Numbered from the stretch's first letter, positions 8,039 to 17,175 are shown. The stretch is 64,000 nucleotides of DNA from Prolixibacteraceae bacterium (GCA_028282195.1 JANQII010000102.1:1-64000), one strand, 5' to 3'. Numbers and translations are program-made. Notes: generated by a model from the sequence alone, not told the origin.

Positions 8039-10150
8039 ATGGTAGAACAAAAGAAAGAGACTCCTGAAGTTAAGGAAGAACTCGAACAAAAAGAAGCTGT
8101 ACAAGAAGTGCAGGAAAAGGAAGAAGCCCCTGCCGCTGAGGTAAAAGAAGAAGCTCCTGCTAAAGAAGAAGTTAAAGAAAAGCCTGCCGCAAAAAAAACC
8201 ACTGCAAAAGCTAAAAAAGAAGCTTCGGTAAAAAAAGAGCTTGAAGAAAAACCAACTGAAGAAGTAAAAGAAGAAGCTGTAGCCGAAGAAAAACCTGTTG
8301 AAGAGGAGAAAGAAGAAGTTATTGCTGAGGAAAAGCCAGTTGCCAAAAAAACTAAAAAAGTTGCTGCACCTGTTGCTGAAGCTGATGAATTTGACTGGGA
8401 TGCCCTTGAAAGTGACCAGGAAGGCTTTGCCGGTGAAAACAAAAACGAATTAGAAGAACTTTACAACAACACATTGAACACGGTTTCGGAAAAGGAAGTT
8501 CTTGAAGGTACTGTTATCTCAATGAACAAACGTGAAGTTGTTGTTGACATAGGCTACAAATCTGATGGTATTGTAAGCTTAAACGAATTCCGCTACAACC
8601 CTGACCTAAAAGTAGGTGATTCCGTAGAAGTTTATGTAGAAAGCCTTGAAGACAAAAAAGGCCAAATGATTTTGTCACACAAAAAAGCTCGTGCGGTACG
8701 CTCCTGGGACCGTGTTAACGAAGCTCTTGAAAAAGACGAAATCATCAAAGGTTACATCAAGTGCCGCACTAAAGGTGGTATGATTGTAGATGTATTTGGC
8801 ATTGAAGCATTTTTGCCAGGTTCACAAATTGATGTTAAGCCTATCCGCGACTACGATGTGTACGTAGGAAAAACAATGGAATTCAAAGTTGTTAAGATTA
8901 ACCAGGAATTCCGTAACGTTGTTGTTTCTCACAAAGCTCTTATCGAAGCTGAGCTTGAGCAACAAAAGAAAGAGATTATCTCTAAATTGGAGAAAGGACA
9001 AGTACTTGAAGGTACTGTTAAGAATATTACTTCATATGGTGTGTTCATCGACCTTGGTGGTGTTGACGGATTGATCCACATTACAGACTTAAGCTGGGGA
9101 CGTATCTCACATCCAAATGAAATCGTTGAGTTGGACCAAAAATTAAACGTTGTTATCCTTGACTTCGATGATGACAAAAAACGTATCGCCCTTGGTCTTA
9201 AACAACTTACCCCTCACCCATGGGATAACCTTGACGCAGAGCTTAAAGTTGGCGATAGCGTGAAAGGTAAAGTGGTTGTTATGGCTGACTATGGTGCATT
9301 CGTTGAGATTGCAACCGGAGTGGAAGGTCTTATCCACGTTTCAGAAATGAGCTGGTCACAACACTTGCGCAGTGCACAAGATTTCCTTAAAGTAGGTGAA
9401 GAAGTAGAAGCTCAGATTCTTACCCTTGACCGCGACGAAAGGAAAATGTCTCTTGGTATCAAGCAATTGAGACAAGACCCATGGCAGGAAATTGAAACTA
9501 AGTTTGGCGTTGGAACTAAGCACAAAGCAAGCGTTCGTAATTTCACAAACTTTGGTGTATTCGTAGAAATTGAAGAAGGTGTTGACGGATTGATCCACAT
9601 CTCAGACTTAAGCTGGACCAAGAAAATCAAGCACCCATCTGAATTCACTTCAATTGGCGAAGCAATCGAGGTTGTTGTTCTTGATATCGACAAAGACAAT
9701 CGTCGTCTAAGCTTGGGACACAAGCAACTGGAAGAAAATCCATGGGATGTATTTGAAACTATTTTCTCTGTAGATTCAATTCACGAAGGTACTGTTGTTG
9801 AATTATTCGACAAAGGTGCTACAATTGCTCTTCCTTACGGTGTTGAAGGTTTCGCAACTCCTCGCCACCTTGTAAAAGAAGACAGTTCACAAGCGAGTCT
9901 TGATGAAAAACTGAACTTCAAAGTAATTGAGTTCTCAAAAGCTGCTAAACGTATCATTCTTTCTCATTCACGTGTATTCGAGGATGAAAAGAAATCCGCT
10001 GAAACAGCTGCGAAGAAAACACAAGCTAAACAAACCAAGAAAGCAGTTAAGTCTGTTAAAGACAACCTGGAAAAAACAACGCTTGGTGATATCAGCGAAC
10101 TGGCAGCATTAAAATCTCAAATGGAAGCTGAAGAGAGCAAAGAAAAGTAA
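8039..10150 (+). CDS. rpsA: 30S ribosomal protein S1 with long Lys/Glu/Ala-rich N-terminus
   Basis: RNA-binding protein of the small ribosomal subunit that helps recruit mRNA. Of 703 residues, about 1-125 are a low-complexity Lys/Glu/Ala/Pro/Val extension. Then come six S1 (OB-fold) domains, beginning near residues 150, 235, 322, 405, 490 and 578, and a basic Lys-rich tail. Domains 3-5 carry the strongest consensus, such as YGVFIDLGGVDGLIHITDLSW. Typical Bacteroidota S1 proteins are about 600 residues, so the extension accounts for the excess. The ATG at 8039 is the first in frame after a strong promoter. The extension has the same frame and composition throughout, so it is probably genuine. 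Confidence 0.95.
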   Translation: MVEQKKETPEVKEELEQKEAVQEVQEKEEAPAAEVKEEAPAKEEVKEKPAAKKTTAKAKKEASVKKELEEKPTEEVKEEAVAEEKPVEEEKEEVIAEEKPVAKKTKKVAAPVAEADEFDWDALESDQEGFAGENKNELEELYNNTLNTVSEKEVLEGTVISMNKREVVVDIGYKSDGIVSLNEFRYNPDLKVGDSVEVYVESLEDKKGQMILSHKKARAVRSWDRVNEALEKDEIIKGYIKCRTKGGMIVDVFGIEAFLPGSQIDVKPIRDYDVYVGKTMEFKVVKINQEFRNVVVSHKALIEAELEQQKKEIISKLEKGQVLEGTVKNITSYGVFIDLGGVDGLIHITDLSWGRISHPNEIVELDQKLNVVILDFDDDKKRIALGLKQLTPHPWDNLDAELKVGDSVKGKVVVMADYGAFVEIATGVEGLIHVSEMSWSQHLRSAQDFLKVGEEVEAQILTLDRDERKMSLGIKQLRQDPWQEIETKFGVGTKHKASVRNFTNFGVFVEIEEGVDGLIHISDLSWTKKIKHPSEFTSIGEAIEVVVLDIDKDNRRLSLGHKQLEENPWDVFETIFSVDSIHEGTVVELFDKGATIALPYGVEGFATPRHLVKEDSSQASLDEKLNFKVIEFSKAAKRIILSHSRVFEDEKKSAETAAKKTQAKQTKKAVKSVKDNLEKTTLGDISELAALKSQMEAEESKEK

Positions 10151-10156
10151 TTTGAA

Positions 10157-10189
10157 TTTGTTCAATTCCATCAAAATTTCGTAATTTTC
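10157..10189 (+). promoter_or_regulatory. Possible promoter of the STAS gene
   Basis: TTTG at 10157-10160, 21 bases, then TAATTTTC (10182-10189), one base off the -7 consensus, six bases before the STAS start codon. This would give a very short or leaderless mRNA, so read-through from rpsA is an alternative. Confidence 0.35.
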
Positions 10190-10194
10190 GTGAT

Positions 10195-10548
10195 ATGGAA
10201 TTTGAGATTATAAAAAAGGATAACCATTCAGTCATAAAAGTACTGAATAAAAAGCTGGACACAGCTAATGCACCAGAGCTTAAATCACAGCTCAAGGTCA
10301 TTATCAATGAAGATGAAAAAAACATTATTCTTGATTTAAGCATGTGTTCTTATGTTGACTCTTCAGGATTGAGTTCAATTTTGGTAGCTAACCGCTTATG
10401 TGAAGACGCTATTGGTACTTTTATTCTCTGCGGACTTCAACCAGACGTTGAACATCTTATCCACATTTCGATGCTTCATACGGTCTTGATCATTACAAAA
10501 GACCTTGAAGAAGCAGAGAAACTTCTGGAGGAGAAAAGCAAACTTTAA
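10195..10548 (+). CDS. STAS-domain anti-sigma factor antagonist-like protein
   Basis: A 117-residue single-domain STAS protein of the SpoIIAA/RsbV type, which regulates a switch-kinase or anti-sigma partner by reversible Ser phosphorylation. The key segment IILDLSMCSYVDSSGLSSI holds the DSSG motif with the phosphorylatable serine. The rest fits the beta-alpha STAS fold. No anti-sigma kinase gene is adjacent; the neighbours are rpsA upstream (44 bases) and RNase Z downstream (1 base). The RNase Z start is so close that the two are almost certainly co-transcribed. Confidence 0.85.
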   Translation: MEFEIIKKDNHSVIKVLNKKLDTANAPELKSQLKVIINEDEKNIILDLSMCSYVDSSGLSSILVANRLCEDAIGTFILCGLQPDVEHLIHISMLHTVLIITKDLEEAEKLLEEKSKL

Positions 10549-10549
10549 A

Positions 10550-11479
10550 ATGCATTTGCCATTTCAACTGACTGTTTTAGGAAGTAGCTCCGCAATGCCT
10601 ACTTCCTCAAGATATCCAACCGCTCAGGTGCTCAATGTACTTGGGCGGTTTTTTTTAATTGATTGCGGGGAAGGCACTCAACATCAAATCCGAAAACTTC
10701 GGGTCGGTTTTAGTAAACTAAATCACATCCTGATTTCACACCTGCACGGTGATCATTTTTTTGGTCTGATTGGATATTTATCTACCCAGATTTTATTAGG
10801 CAGAACAAGTGACCTTTATATTTATGCCCATTCTGAATTGCAACGATATATTCAGTTTCAGCTTGAGTTTTTAGGAATCAGGGAAATGGATTATAAGTTG
10901 GTTTTCCATCCTTTAAACTTCAGGAAAGAGCAGTTGATTTATGAAGATGAAAAAGTTTCGATTACATCATTCCCTCTAAAGCATAGAATTCAATGCTGTG
11001 GTTTCTTTTTTAAAGAAAAAGAACGGGAAGCAAATATCAAGAAAGGGCAAATAAAAAAATACGACATTCCTATTAAAAAAATAAAGAATATAAAAAAGGG
11101 GGCAGATTTCGTAACCGAAAATGGGGAAATCATAAAAAACGCAAAACTGGTGACCCCTCCACCCAAACCACGTTCGTTTGCATTTTGCTCCGACACCATA
11201 TATTCTGAAAGCTTTATTGAAACGATTAAAGATGTGGATTTACTTTATCATGAAGCCACATTTGCTGAAATCGATAAAAAGCTCGCAAAGGACACTTTTC
11301 ACTCAACAGGAAAAGAAGCTGCACAAGTCGCTAAACTCGCCAATGCCAAAAAACTTCTAATTGGACACTTCTCTGCCCGCTACAAAAAACCTCAACTAAT
11401 TTTAGATGAAGCCCGTGAAATTTTTAAAGAAACCTATGCTGCTGAAGATGGGGAAACTTATACTGTTGAAATAGAATAA
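10550..11479 (+). CDS. rnz: Ribonuclease Z
   Basis: Zinc-dependent endonuclease that matures tRNA 3' ends. The start chosen is the ATG at 10550, one base after the STAS stop, giving 309 residues, the normal length. An upstream in-frame start would add 15 residues overlapping the STAS gene with no resemblance to the family. Visible motifs are TVLGSSSAMPT at the N-terminus, the metallo-beta-lactamase box SHLHGDHFFGL, FCSDT, the YHEATF segment, and the C-terminal HSTGKEAA and GHFSARY metal ligands. An insertion near residues 160-200 rich in Lys/Ile is the only unusual part. Confidence 0.94.
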   Translation: MHLPFQLTVLGSSSAMPTSSRYPTAQVLNVLGRFFLIDCGEGTQHQIRKLRVGFSKLNHILISHLHGDHFFGLIGYLSTQILLGRTSDLYIYAHSELQRYIQFQLEFLGIREMDYKLVFHPLNFRKEQLIYEDEKVSITSFPLKHRIQCCGFFFKEKEREANIKKGQIKKYDIPIKKIKNIKKGADFVTENGEIIKNAKLVTPPPKPRSFAFCSDTIYSESFIETIKDVDLLYHEATFAEIDKKLAKDTFHSTGKEAAQVAKLANAKKLLIGHFSARYKKPQLILDEAREIFKETYAAEDGETYTVEIE

Positions 11480-11554
11480 ATCGTTTCTGAACTCTATTTC
11501 GAAACTCCAAATAACAAAATTGAATATCCGCTTTGTGTTATATCGCTTGTTTTT

Positions 11555-11642
11555 ACGTCATGCTGAACTTGATTCAGCATCTCATACTTACTGGCAATCA
11601 GTTATATATAAATGAGACCCTGAAACAAGTTCAGGGTGACGT
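11555..11642. repeat. Palindromic intergenic repeat with 31-base arms
   Basis: Arms 11555-11585 and 11612-11642 are near-perfect inverted copies (5 mismatches) separated by 26 bases. The core CTGAAnCAAGTTCAG recurs at 57809-57834. The rest of 11480-11728 shows no gene. Confidence 0.8.
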
Positions 11643-11728
11643 GTGGATTATGATTCATTACGGACATTCAATACCAAATTCCAAATTTCACATTCGAACT
11701 GTGTTTTGGACTTTGGTATTTCCCAAAA

Positions 11729-13159
11729 TTATTCTTCTTCCAAAAAGAATTCCTTATTAAAGTTTACCAAATACAACTCTTTTACCGGGCGGGTGAAAGC
11801 GGTATAAAGCCATCGTAAATACTCTACATTCAACATATCTTCAACCAGGTAGCCCTGATCCAGGAAAACAGCATCCCATTGTCCCCCCTGGGCTTTATGG
11901 CAAGTAACTGCATAGGCAAACTTAACCTGTAAAGCATTAAAGTGTGGATTCTCTTTAATTTTTTCCCAGCGTTTCTTTTTGCTTCGAATATCCAGATAGT
12001 CTTCTGCCACGGCATGAAACAGCCTTTGATTTTCTTCTGACCCCAAAGATGCAGTTTCAATCGACAATGTGTCTAAAAAGATTTTGCAATCAATCTCCAG
12101 GTCATCGTAGTCAATCAATTTCAGGCAGACATTTGCAAAACGAAAACCATACAATTCTTCATAATCGTAAATGGTCTGAATTTTTGCAATATCCCCATTC
12201 GCAATAAAATCAAGCCGCTCATCATCACCCAGCCAGAAGTAGTTATTCTTTACAACCATCAGTAAATCGCCCTGAGTAATTTCAGCTTCTTTATAAAGAA
12301 TAGACGACCGAATACCTTGGTTAAACTTGTTGGCACGTTTATTTGACCGGGTAACCACCATTGTTTGCTCTTCCCCATAGCGGTCATAACAATTCCCTAT
12401 CTTCTCGATTAAGTCTTCACCACTGATTCTTTTTAAATCCTCAAAACCCTCTAATTCAATTGGGAAATATGCCGGTTCAAAATAGTCATCAGAAACCATT
12501 TCGCGAATTTGGGTTGCATTGTACAAAATCCCGGAATCATGCTGCTGACGAACAACCTCGGTTAGTTCATGCTCAAAAACATCCAAACCGTATAATTCCA
12601 GTTCAGAAGCATCAAGCGCCGGACTAATTTCCATTCCTACCGGTGGTAACTGTGCTGTATCGCCAACCAGAATAACTTTGCAATTTTGACCACCATATAC
12701 ATATTCATACAAATCATCCAGCAAACGCCCTGATCCAAAAACTGAGATTTCAAATGAATCATTTGCGATCATCGATGCCTCATCAACAATAAAAAAAGCG
12801 TTTTTATGCAGGTTTCTGTCCAAAACAAATTTTCCCATTCCATCCGATGATGTTTTTTGCCGGTATATTTTTTTATGAATGGTATAGGCATTTTTACCGG
12901 TGTAAGATGTCAATACTTTTGCTGCTCTTCCAGTCGGAGCAAGTAAAACTGACTGAAACTTAAACTTTGCCAATGTCTTGACAAAAGCATTAACCATGCT
13001 GGTTTTTCCGGTTCCGGCATAGCCTTTCAGTAAAAAAATAGCATCATTAGATTCAAGCGTGACAAAGTCCGCTAATTTCCCAGCCAATAACTCTTGCCCA
13101 CTGGTAGGGGAAAAATCCAGGTTCCCGATGATTTGCTGATGGAGGTGTTTTTTTAACAT
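11729..13159 (-). CDS. RecD-like superfamily 1 DNA helicase
   Basis: A 476-residue SF1B helicase related to the RecD/Dda group. Seen in order: Walker A GYAGTGKT (46-53), Walker B FIVDEASMI (about 127-135), motif III-like LVGDTAQLPPVG, motif IV region VVTRSNKRANKFNQ, and the C-terminal motifs V/VI CHKAQGGQWDAVF and YTAFTRPVKELYLVNF. There is no nuclease domain. It is shorter than RecD2 and lacks the N-terminal extension of RecD. It probably unwinds DNA 5' to 3' in repair or recombination; the exact role is not known. It is transcribed divergently from the gene at 13250. Confidence 0.88.
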   Translation of the reverse strand: MLKKHLHQQIIGNLDFSPTSGQELLAGKLADFVTLESNDAIFLLKGYAGTGKTSMVNAFVKTLAKFKFQSVLLAPTGRAAKVLTSYTGKNAYTIHKKIYRQKTSSDGMGKFVLDRNLHKNAFFIVDEASMIANDSFEISVFGSGRLLDDLYEYVYGGQNCKVILVGDTAQLPPVGMEISPALDASELELYGLDVFEHELTEVVRQQHDSGILYNATQIREMVSDDYFEPAYFPIELEGFEDLKRISGEDLIEKIGNCYDRYGEEQTMVVTRSNKRANKFNQGIRSSILYKEAEITQGDLLMVVKNNYFWLGDDERLDFIANGDIAKIQTIYDYEELYGFRFANVCLKLIDYDDLEIDCKIFLDTLSIETASLGSEENQRLFHAVAEDYLDIRSKKKRWEKIKENPHFNALQVKFAYAVTCHKAQGGQWDAVFLDQGYLVEDMLNVEYLRWLYTAFTRPVKELYLVNFNKEFFLEEE

Positions 13160-13187
13160 TGACGCTAAATTAAAACTATTCCGAAGA

Positions 13188-13215
13188 TTGTAATTTAATT
13201 TTTTTTATAAATTTG
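13188..13215 (+). promoter_or_regulatory. Promoter of the 13250 gene cluster
   Basis: TTG (13188-13190), 17 bases, TAAATTTG (13208-13215), followed by an A-rich leader of about 35 bases to the ATG at 13250. It matches the Bacteroidota consensus. Confidence 0.75.
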
Positions 13216-13249
13216 CAAGCAAACAAAAACTAATCTTAAAAAAACAAAG

Positions 13250-13882
13250 ATGAAGACAGTAATTCAGATCGCTCTCATAATCCTTGCTGTTGTATTTGCA
13301 TTCCTAATTTATAAAAGTGTTGAAAGGCCTATCGAATTTGGAAAAGCTAAAGATGCCAGATACGATGTAACAGTTGAGCGCTTAAAAGATATCAGGAAAG
13401 CACAAGTTGCTTACAGAAATGTGAATGGCAAATTTACAGGCAGTTGGGATACACTGATCAATTTTGTAAAAACTGATTCTCTTCCACTGGTGAAGAAATT
13501 TGGTATGCTTACTGACAGTATGATTGATGCTGGTTTGACTGAAGCAAAAGCTCTTGCACAAGGTCTGATCATCAGGGATACAATTAAAATAAGTGTATTG
13601 GATACATTATTTGGGAAAAACTACTCAATTGATCAGCTTAAAATGATTCCTGTTACTGATACTGTTGCTGAATTCCACCTTGGAGCTACTATTATTACAA
13701 CCGGTTCCGGAATTAAAGTACCTGTATTTGAAGCTAAAGCACACAACAACACAATTCTTAAAAACCTGGATCGTCAGTTGGTAATTAACCTGAATGACCA
13801 AAGACGTACAAACGAAAAGTATCCGGGACTTAAAGTTGGGTCATTAACTGAAGCCAACAACAACGCAGGTAACTGGGAGTAA
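13250..13882 (+). CDS. Conserved Bacteroidota membrane-anchored protein
   Basis: Function unknown. The 210-residue protein has one N-terminal membrane segment (about residues 4-21) and a soluble C-terminal domain. The first half reads like a pseudopilin: a hydrophobic helix, then a long helix with ERLKDIRKAQVAYRNVNGKF. The rest is beta-rich with repeated TD/DT turns. It is probably held in the inner membrane with its bulk in the periplasm. It is followed after 8 bases by the DUF3822 gene and rsmD, forming an apparent three-gene operon. I recognise it only as a Bacteroidota-typical neighbour of DUF3822. Confidence 0.7.
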   Translation: MKTVIQIALIILAVVFAFLIYKSVERPIEFGKAKDARYDVTVERLKDIRKAQVAYRNVNGKFTGSWDTLINFVKTDSLPLVKKFGMLTDSMIDAGLTEAKALAQGLIIRDTIKISVLDTLFGKNYSIDQLKMIPVTDTVAEFHLGATIITTGSGIKVPVFEAKAHNNTILKNLDRQLVINLNDQRRTNEKYPGLKVGSLTEANNNAGNWE

Positions 13883-13890
13883 TCATTTCT

Positions 13891-14736
13891 ATGCAGAAGT
13901 TAGCTCTTGTTGACGAAACATTTGATTTAAATTTCACTTCAGAATATCATCTGTCCATCCAGTTTAGCCTGGATGGACTTTCTTTTTGTATACTGGACGG
14001 TATTCAAAAGAAATATGTGCAACTGGCACATCACCCCATCGTTTCAGGTGACTCTCCCCTACTTGCTAAACACATTCGTGATTTTTACAATAACGAGGAA
14101 AAACTAAATCGCGGGTTTAAATCAACTCATATTATTTTTTCAACGCAAAAAGCGACTCTTGTTCCATCCTCTTATTTTCAAAAAGAAGAAGTTGATGGAA
14201 TTTTCAACCTTAACTTTGGAGACCCGTCACACGAACAAATATTAAATAATTCGCTATCTCCTTTTAGTGGAGAACTCGGATTTGAAATCCCGAAAAGGTT
14301 GTTTGATTTTATTGGCGAAAAACACCCCAATATTCCTATCACACACGAATGTGTACCATTTATATGGAATGCCAACCACACGATACATTCGGATATTTTT
14401 CTGGCTGTTTTAATACGAAAGGATTACATCTGGTTGGTTTATGCCACTAAAAACCAACTAAAATTTATTAATTCCTTTTCTTACCATAGCGATGATGACA
14501 TGCTTTATTTTATCATGAATGTGGTTTCATCAATGGAAATCGATCCTGAGAAAACGCCAATTCTGTTGGAAGGAATTGCAAGCAAAAAAACGACTATCTA
14601 TCATCGCGTTCGCCAATATATCAAACATGTTCAGCTTTCATCAGCTCACCCAGACTACCACTACAGCTATTTGTTTGATCAACTGCCTGATGGCCGCTTC
14701 GTAACCCTGCTAAATTCACAGGCATGCGCATTGTAG
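13891..14736 (+). CDS. DUF3822 family protein
   Basis: A 281-residue cytoplasmic protein of the Bacteroidota-specific DUF3822 family. The N-terminal LVDETFDLNFTSEYHLSIQ and the internal FINSFSYHSDDDMLYFIMNV segment are typical. The fold probably resembles the actin/sugar-kinase group, but I see no clear ATP-binding loop. It is encoded directly upstream of rsmD and overlaps it by 13 bases, a common arrangement in the phylum. This suggests, but does not show, a link with rRNA methylation or coenzyme A metabolism genes. Confidence 0.8.
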   Translation: MQKLALVDETFDLNFTSEYHLSIQFSLDGLSFCILDGIQKKYVQLAHHPIVSGDSPLLAKHIRDFYNNEEKLNRGFKSTHIIFSTQKATLVPSSYFQKEEVDGIFNLNFGDPSHEQILNNSLSPFSGELGFEIPKRLFDFIGEKHPNIPITHECVPFIWNANHTIHSDIFLAVLIRKDYIWLVYATKNQLKFINSFSYHSDDDMLYFIMNVVSSMEIDPEKTPILLEGIASKKTTIYHRVRQYIKHVQLSSAHPDYHYSYLFDQLPDGRFVTLLNSQACAL

Positions 14737-15257
14737 GCGGAAAATATAAGGGACGGCTATTTCACCCCGGGAAATCGTTTAAAGCGCGTCCTACAACCGA
14801 TATGGCCAAGGAAAGCCTGTTCAATATCCTGCAAAACAAAGTAGATTTTGACGAAATTTCGGTGCTTGATTTATTTTCAGGTACCGGAAGCATTTCGTTT
14901 GAATTTGCATCGAGAGGTTGTACAGATATTACTTCTGTCGAGTTAAACTTTAATCACTTTCGGTTTATAAAAGAAACCATTGCAAAGCTGAATGAAAAAA
15001 GCATCAAAGCGGTAAAGGCAAATGCATTTCAGTTTGTTAAAAAAACCGACCGCCAATTCGATATCGTTTTTGCTGACCCACCCTATGATCACCCAAAATT
15101 TAAAGAAGTGCCGGAACTTGTGCTTTCCGAAAACATCATTAAATCCGACGGCATCTTTATTTTGGAACATTCAAAGGATTATGACTTTTCTGATTTAGAA
15201 GGTTTCTCTGAACTACGAAACTATGGGAGTGTACACTTTTCGGTGTTTGAGAAGTGA
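14724..15257 (+). CDS. rsmD: 16S rRNA (guanine966-N2)-methyltransferase
   Basis: SAM-dependent methyltransferase modifying G966 of 16S rRNA. In 177 residues it shows the N-terminal MRIVGGKYKGR and RPTTDMAKESLFNIL motifs particular to RsmD. The SAM-binding motif LDLFSGTGSISFE and the catalytic motif IV FADPPYDHP follow. Length is normal. It overlaps the DUF3822 gene by 13 bases. Confidence 0.95.
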   Translation: MRIVGGKYKGRLFHPGKSFKARPTTDMAKESLFNILQNKVDFDEISVLDLFSGTGSISFEFASRGCTDITSVELNFNHFRFIKETIAKLNEKSIKAVKANAFQFVKKTDRQFDIVFADPPYDHPKFKEVPELVLSENIIKSDGIFILEHSKDYDFSDLEGFSELRNYGSVHFSVFEK

Positions 15258-15394
15258 TAACGGTAAATTGTATTAGTAGTGGCAGATTGCGGAGTGATTT
15301 TCTGTAAGACCAAGTAAAAGTTGATGCAGGAATTAAACCTTAAATTGAGCACTTAACCCGCTATGACCTTTACAAAATGTTGGGTGTTCGTTCT

Positions 15395-15835
15395 TTATTT
15401 TTTCTTACATATCCAAAATTCATGATCCTTATCAAGAAATACTACATTGAAAATATTGTCTTCAAAATATCCGATAACACATTCTTTCCCTTGAATATGC
15501 ATAGAACACCAAGTTACATCAGGTAATATATGTTTTGGATGAGTAAATCCAGAGTCAGGAGGAAATCCAACTTTCGTATAAGGTTTAATAATTTGCTGTG
15601 CCGTGGCTTGTCCGACTGTTAATTGACAAACCTCATGTAATTTACGAACAGCCAATGCTAATAGTTTATCAGTTTCCCAATCCTTAAACGATTGCCCTTG
15701 ATTTCTATCTAAATCTTTAAAACTTAGAACGATTAATGGCTCTTTTCTGCCCTGCCTTAACTCAATGTTCTTTACTTCTCTTTTATAGGAAGCAGAACTT
15801 CTTGACTTGAATTTATTCTGCTTGCCTTTTGCCAT
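15395..15835 (-). CDS. Small uncharacterised partner of an AAA ATPase
   Basis: A 146-residue protein not recognised as a named family. The N-terminus is very basic (Lys/Arg/Ser-rich, residues 1-30) and could bind nucleic acid. The middle contains a helical stretch with KLLALAVRKLHEVC. The C-terminus (about 95-146) has the compact beta pattern GYFEDNIFNVVFLDKDHEFW. That resembles the end of many small toxin-like or phage-associated proteins, though I cannot name the fold. It is not RloB: there is no N-terminal Toprim-like VCEG motif. The start overlaps the ATPase gene by 23 bases, so the two are translationally coupled and probably work together. Confidence 0.65.
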   Translation of the reverse strand: MAKGKQNKFKSRSSASYKREVKNIELRQGRKEPLIVLSFKDLDRNQGQSFKDWETDKLLALAVRKLHEVCQLTVGQATAQQIIKPYTKVGFPPDSGFTHPKHILPDVTWCSMHIQGKECVIGYFEDNIFNVVFLDKDHEFWICKKK

Positions 15836-17144
15836 ATAATAATTGAGTTAATTTTTCATCAATGTCAAAATAAGGAATAGCTCCATATTTACCTTCTAGA
15901 TAATTTTTATCAAACGCTGACTTATTTCTGACTTTGTCAGTTTTAAAATTCCCTAATGAGAAAAGTTCAGATGCTCCAAACTGATTTTTTTCCACAAACC
16001 AAATTTGGTCTCTTCTAAATGTTTCTTTATTAAGTAAAGAAATATCGTGCACAGCACATATTAATTGAGCATTGTTTTTATTGAACTTATGAAAGAAGTC
16101 AATTAATCTAAGCGTTAAGTGGCTGTGTAATCTGGAATCTAATTCATCAATAATTAATACTTTACCATTTTTTAATGCATCGTACCAAGGTCCAAGTAAA
16201 TAAAGTAGCTTTTTTGTTCCTTCAGACTCCTGTTTGTCAAAGTTAAAAGGAACAGTATCTACCAATACATTGTTTTTATCGTATTGTCTATGATATGTAA
16301 TCAATTGGTCTCGTTTGGGTTGCTTTGATTGAATTTTCTGAATACTGGTCAAAAGATTAATTAATTCTTCATCTTTTTCTTTTGTCTTAAGATTTTCTAA
16401 ATCAATATCGTTAACATCTTCTTCAGTTGTAGAAAGGTTCGATATTTCTAAATACTTAATGAAATGTAATACCCAGTTATAAAATTGTTTATCAGATTTA
16501 AGTTTGTCAATGGTAAATCTCTTATGCCCACGATCGTGAATTCCATTAACAAATTTGAAATTTTTAAACCACTCAACAATATTTGTTGATGTTTCTTTTC
16601 CTAGTGTTGCAAGTAACGATAAAAAAAGAACGTTATCTTTTACATCTTCTTCTTTTCCAAGTCCTTCTTTGAAGGATGATTTATTTATTTCGATTTTCTG
16701 ATGGTCTCTTTTAAAAAGATAAACCTCTTTACTTGTAGTGTGGAAAAGCCATTCTGCAACAATCTTATCATAATCAATTTCAAATCCATAACGATATTTC
16801 GTTTCATTATAGATAAAAGAAATTTCAAAATAGCTGGTTTCTTTTTCGGTTCCTGTATTAAGTGCAAATTTTTCTAATGGGAATGACCTTTCTCCATTTT
16901 CCATCAATGCATCTCTGAAAGAATTTATGATTGTAGATTTCATAAATCCCATAGCTTCGAGCAAATTACTTTTACCACTAGCATTATTTCCGTAAATAAT
17001 TGCAGATTTTAGTAAGCTAATGTTTTTGTACCTTTCTGAGATATGACTTTCCTGATGCTCTTTAAATGACTTAGCTCCGACCATCGAAAGGGTAGTTAAA
17101 TCTTTAAATGACAGAAAGTTTTCTATATTGAATTCAATTAACAT
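15813..17144 (-). CDS. AAA_15/AAA_21-type ATPase (OLD/RloA-like)
   Basis: A 443-residue ABC/SMC-like ATPase of the COG1106 group. The N-terminal FNIENFLSFKDLTTLSM is the standard start of these proteins. The Walker A is IYGNNASGKSNLLEAM (about 49-64) and a signature-like SEGTKKLLYL lies at about 294. Walker B with its D-loop is VLIIDELDSRLHSHLT (about 314), followed by the His switch AVHDIS. There is no fused Toprim nuclease, unlike OLD. Such ATPases usually act with a separately encoded effector in phage defence (for example RloAB, PARIS). Here the candidate effector is the overlapping 146-residue gene. The unit has its own promoter and lies between repeat-rich intergenic regions. Confidence 0.85.
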   Translation of the reverse strand: MLIEFNIENFLSFKDLTTLSMVGAKSFKEHQESHISERYKNISLLKSAIIYGNNASGKSNLLEAMGFMKSTIINSFRDALMENGERSFPLEKFALNTGTEKETSYFEISFIYNETKYRYGFEIDYDKIVAEWLFHTTSKEVYLFKRDHQKIEINKSSFKEGLGKEEDVKDNVLFLSLLATLGKETSTNIVEWFKNFKFVNGIHDRGHKRFTIDKLKSDKQFYNWVLHFIKYLEISNLSTTEEDVNDIDLENLKTKEKDEELINLLTSIQKIQSKQPKRDQLITYHRQYDKNNVLVDTVPFNFDKQESEGTKKLLYLLGPWYDALKNGKVLIIDELDSRLHSHLTLRLIDFFHKFNKNNAQLICAVHDISLLNKETFRRDQIWFVEKNQFGASELFSLGNFKTDKVRNKSAFDKNYLEGKYGAIPYFDIDEKLTQLLYGKRQAE

Positions 17145-17175
17145 CGTTTTGTTTTTTACAAATTAAACTTCAAAA

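Noticed and set aside
8035..8442. A 135-codon open frame opposite the start of rpsA, rich in Ser and Phe
   Set aside because: It is the antisense of the Lys/Glu-rich extension, whose purine-rich codons give Ser/Phe without stops on the other strand. No promoter or family.
15395..15835. RloB partner for the ATPase
   Set aside because: The protein is too short and lacks the Toprim-like N-terminal VCEG-type motif of RloB.
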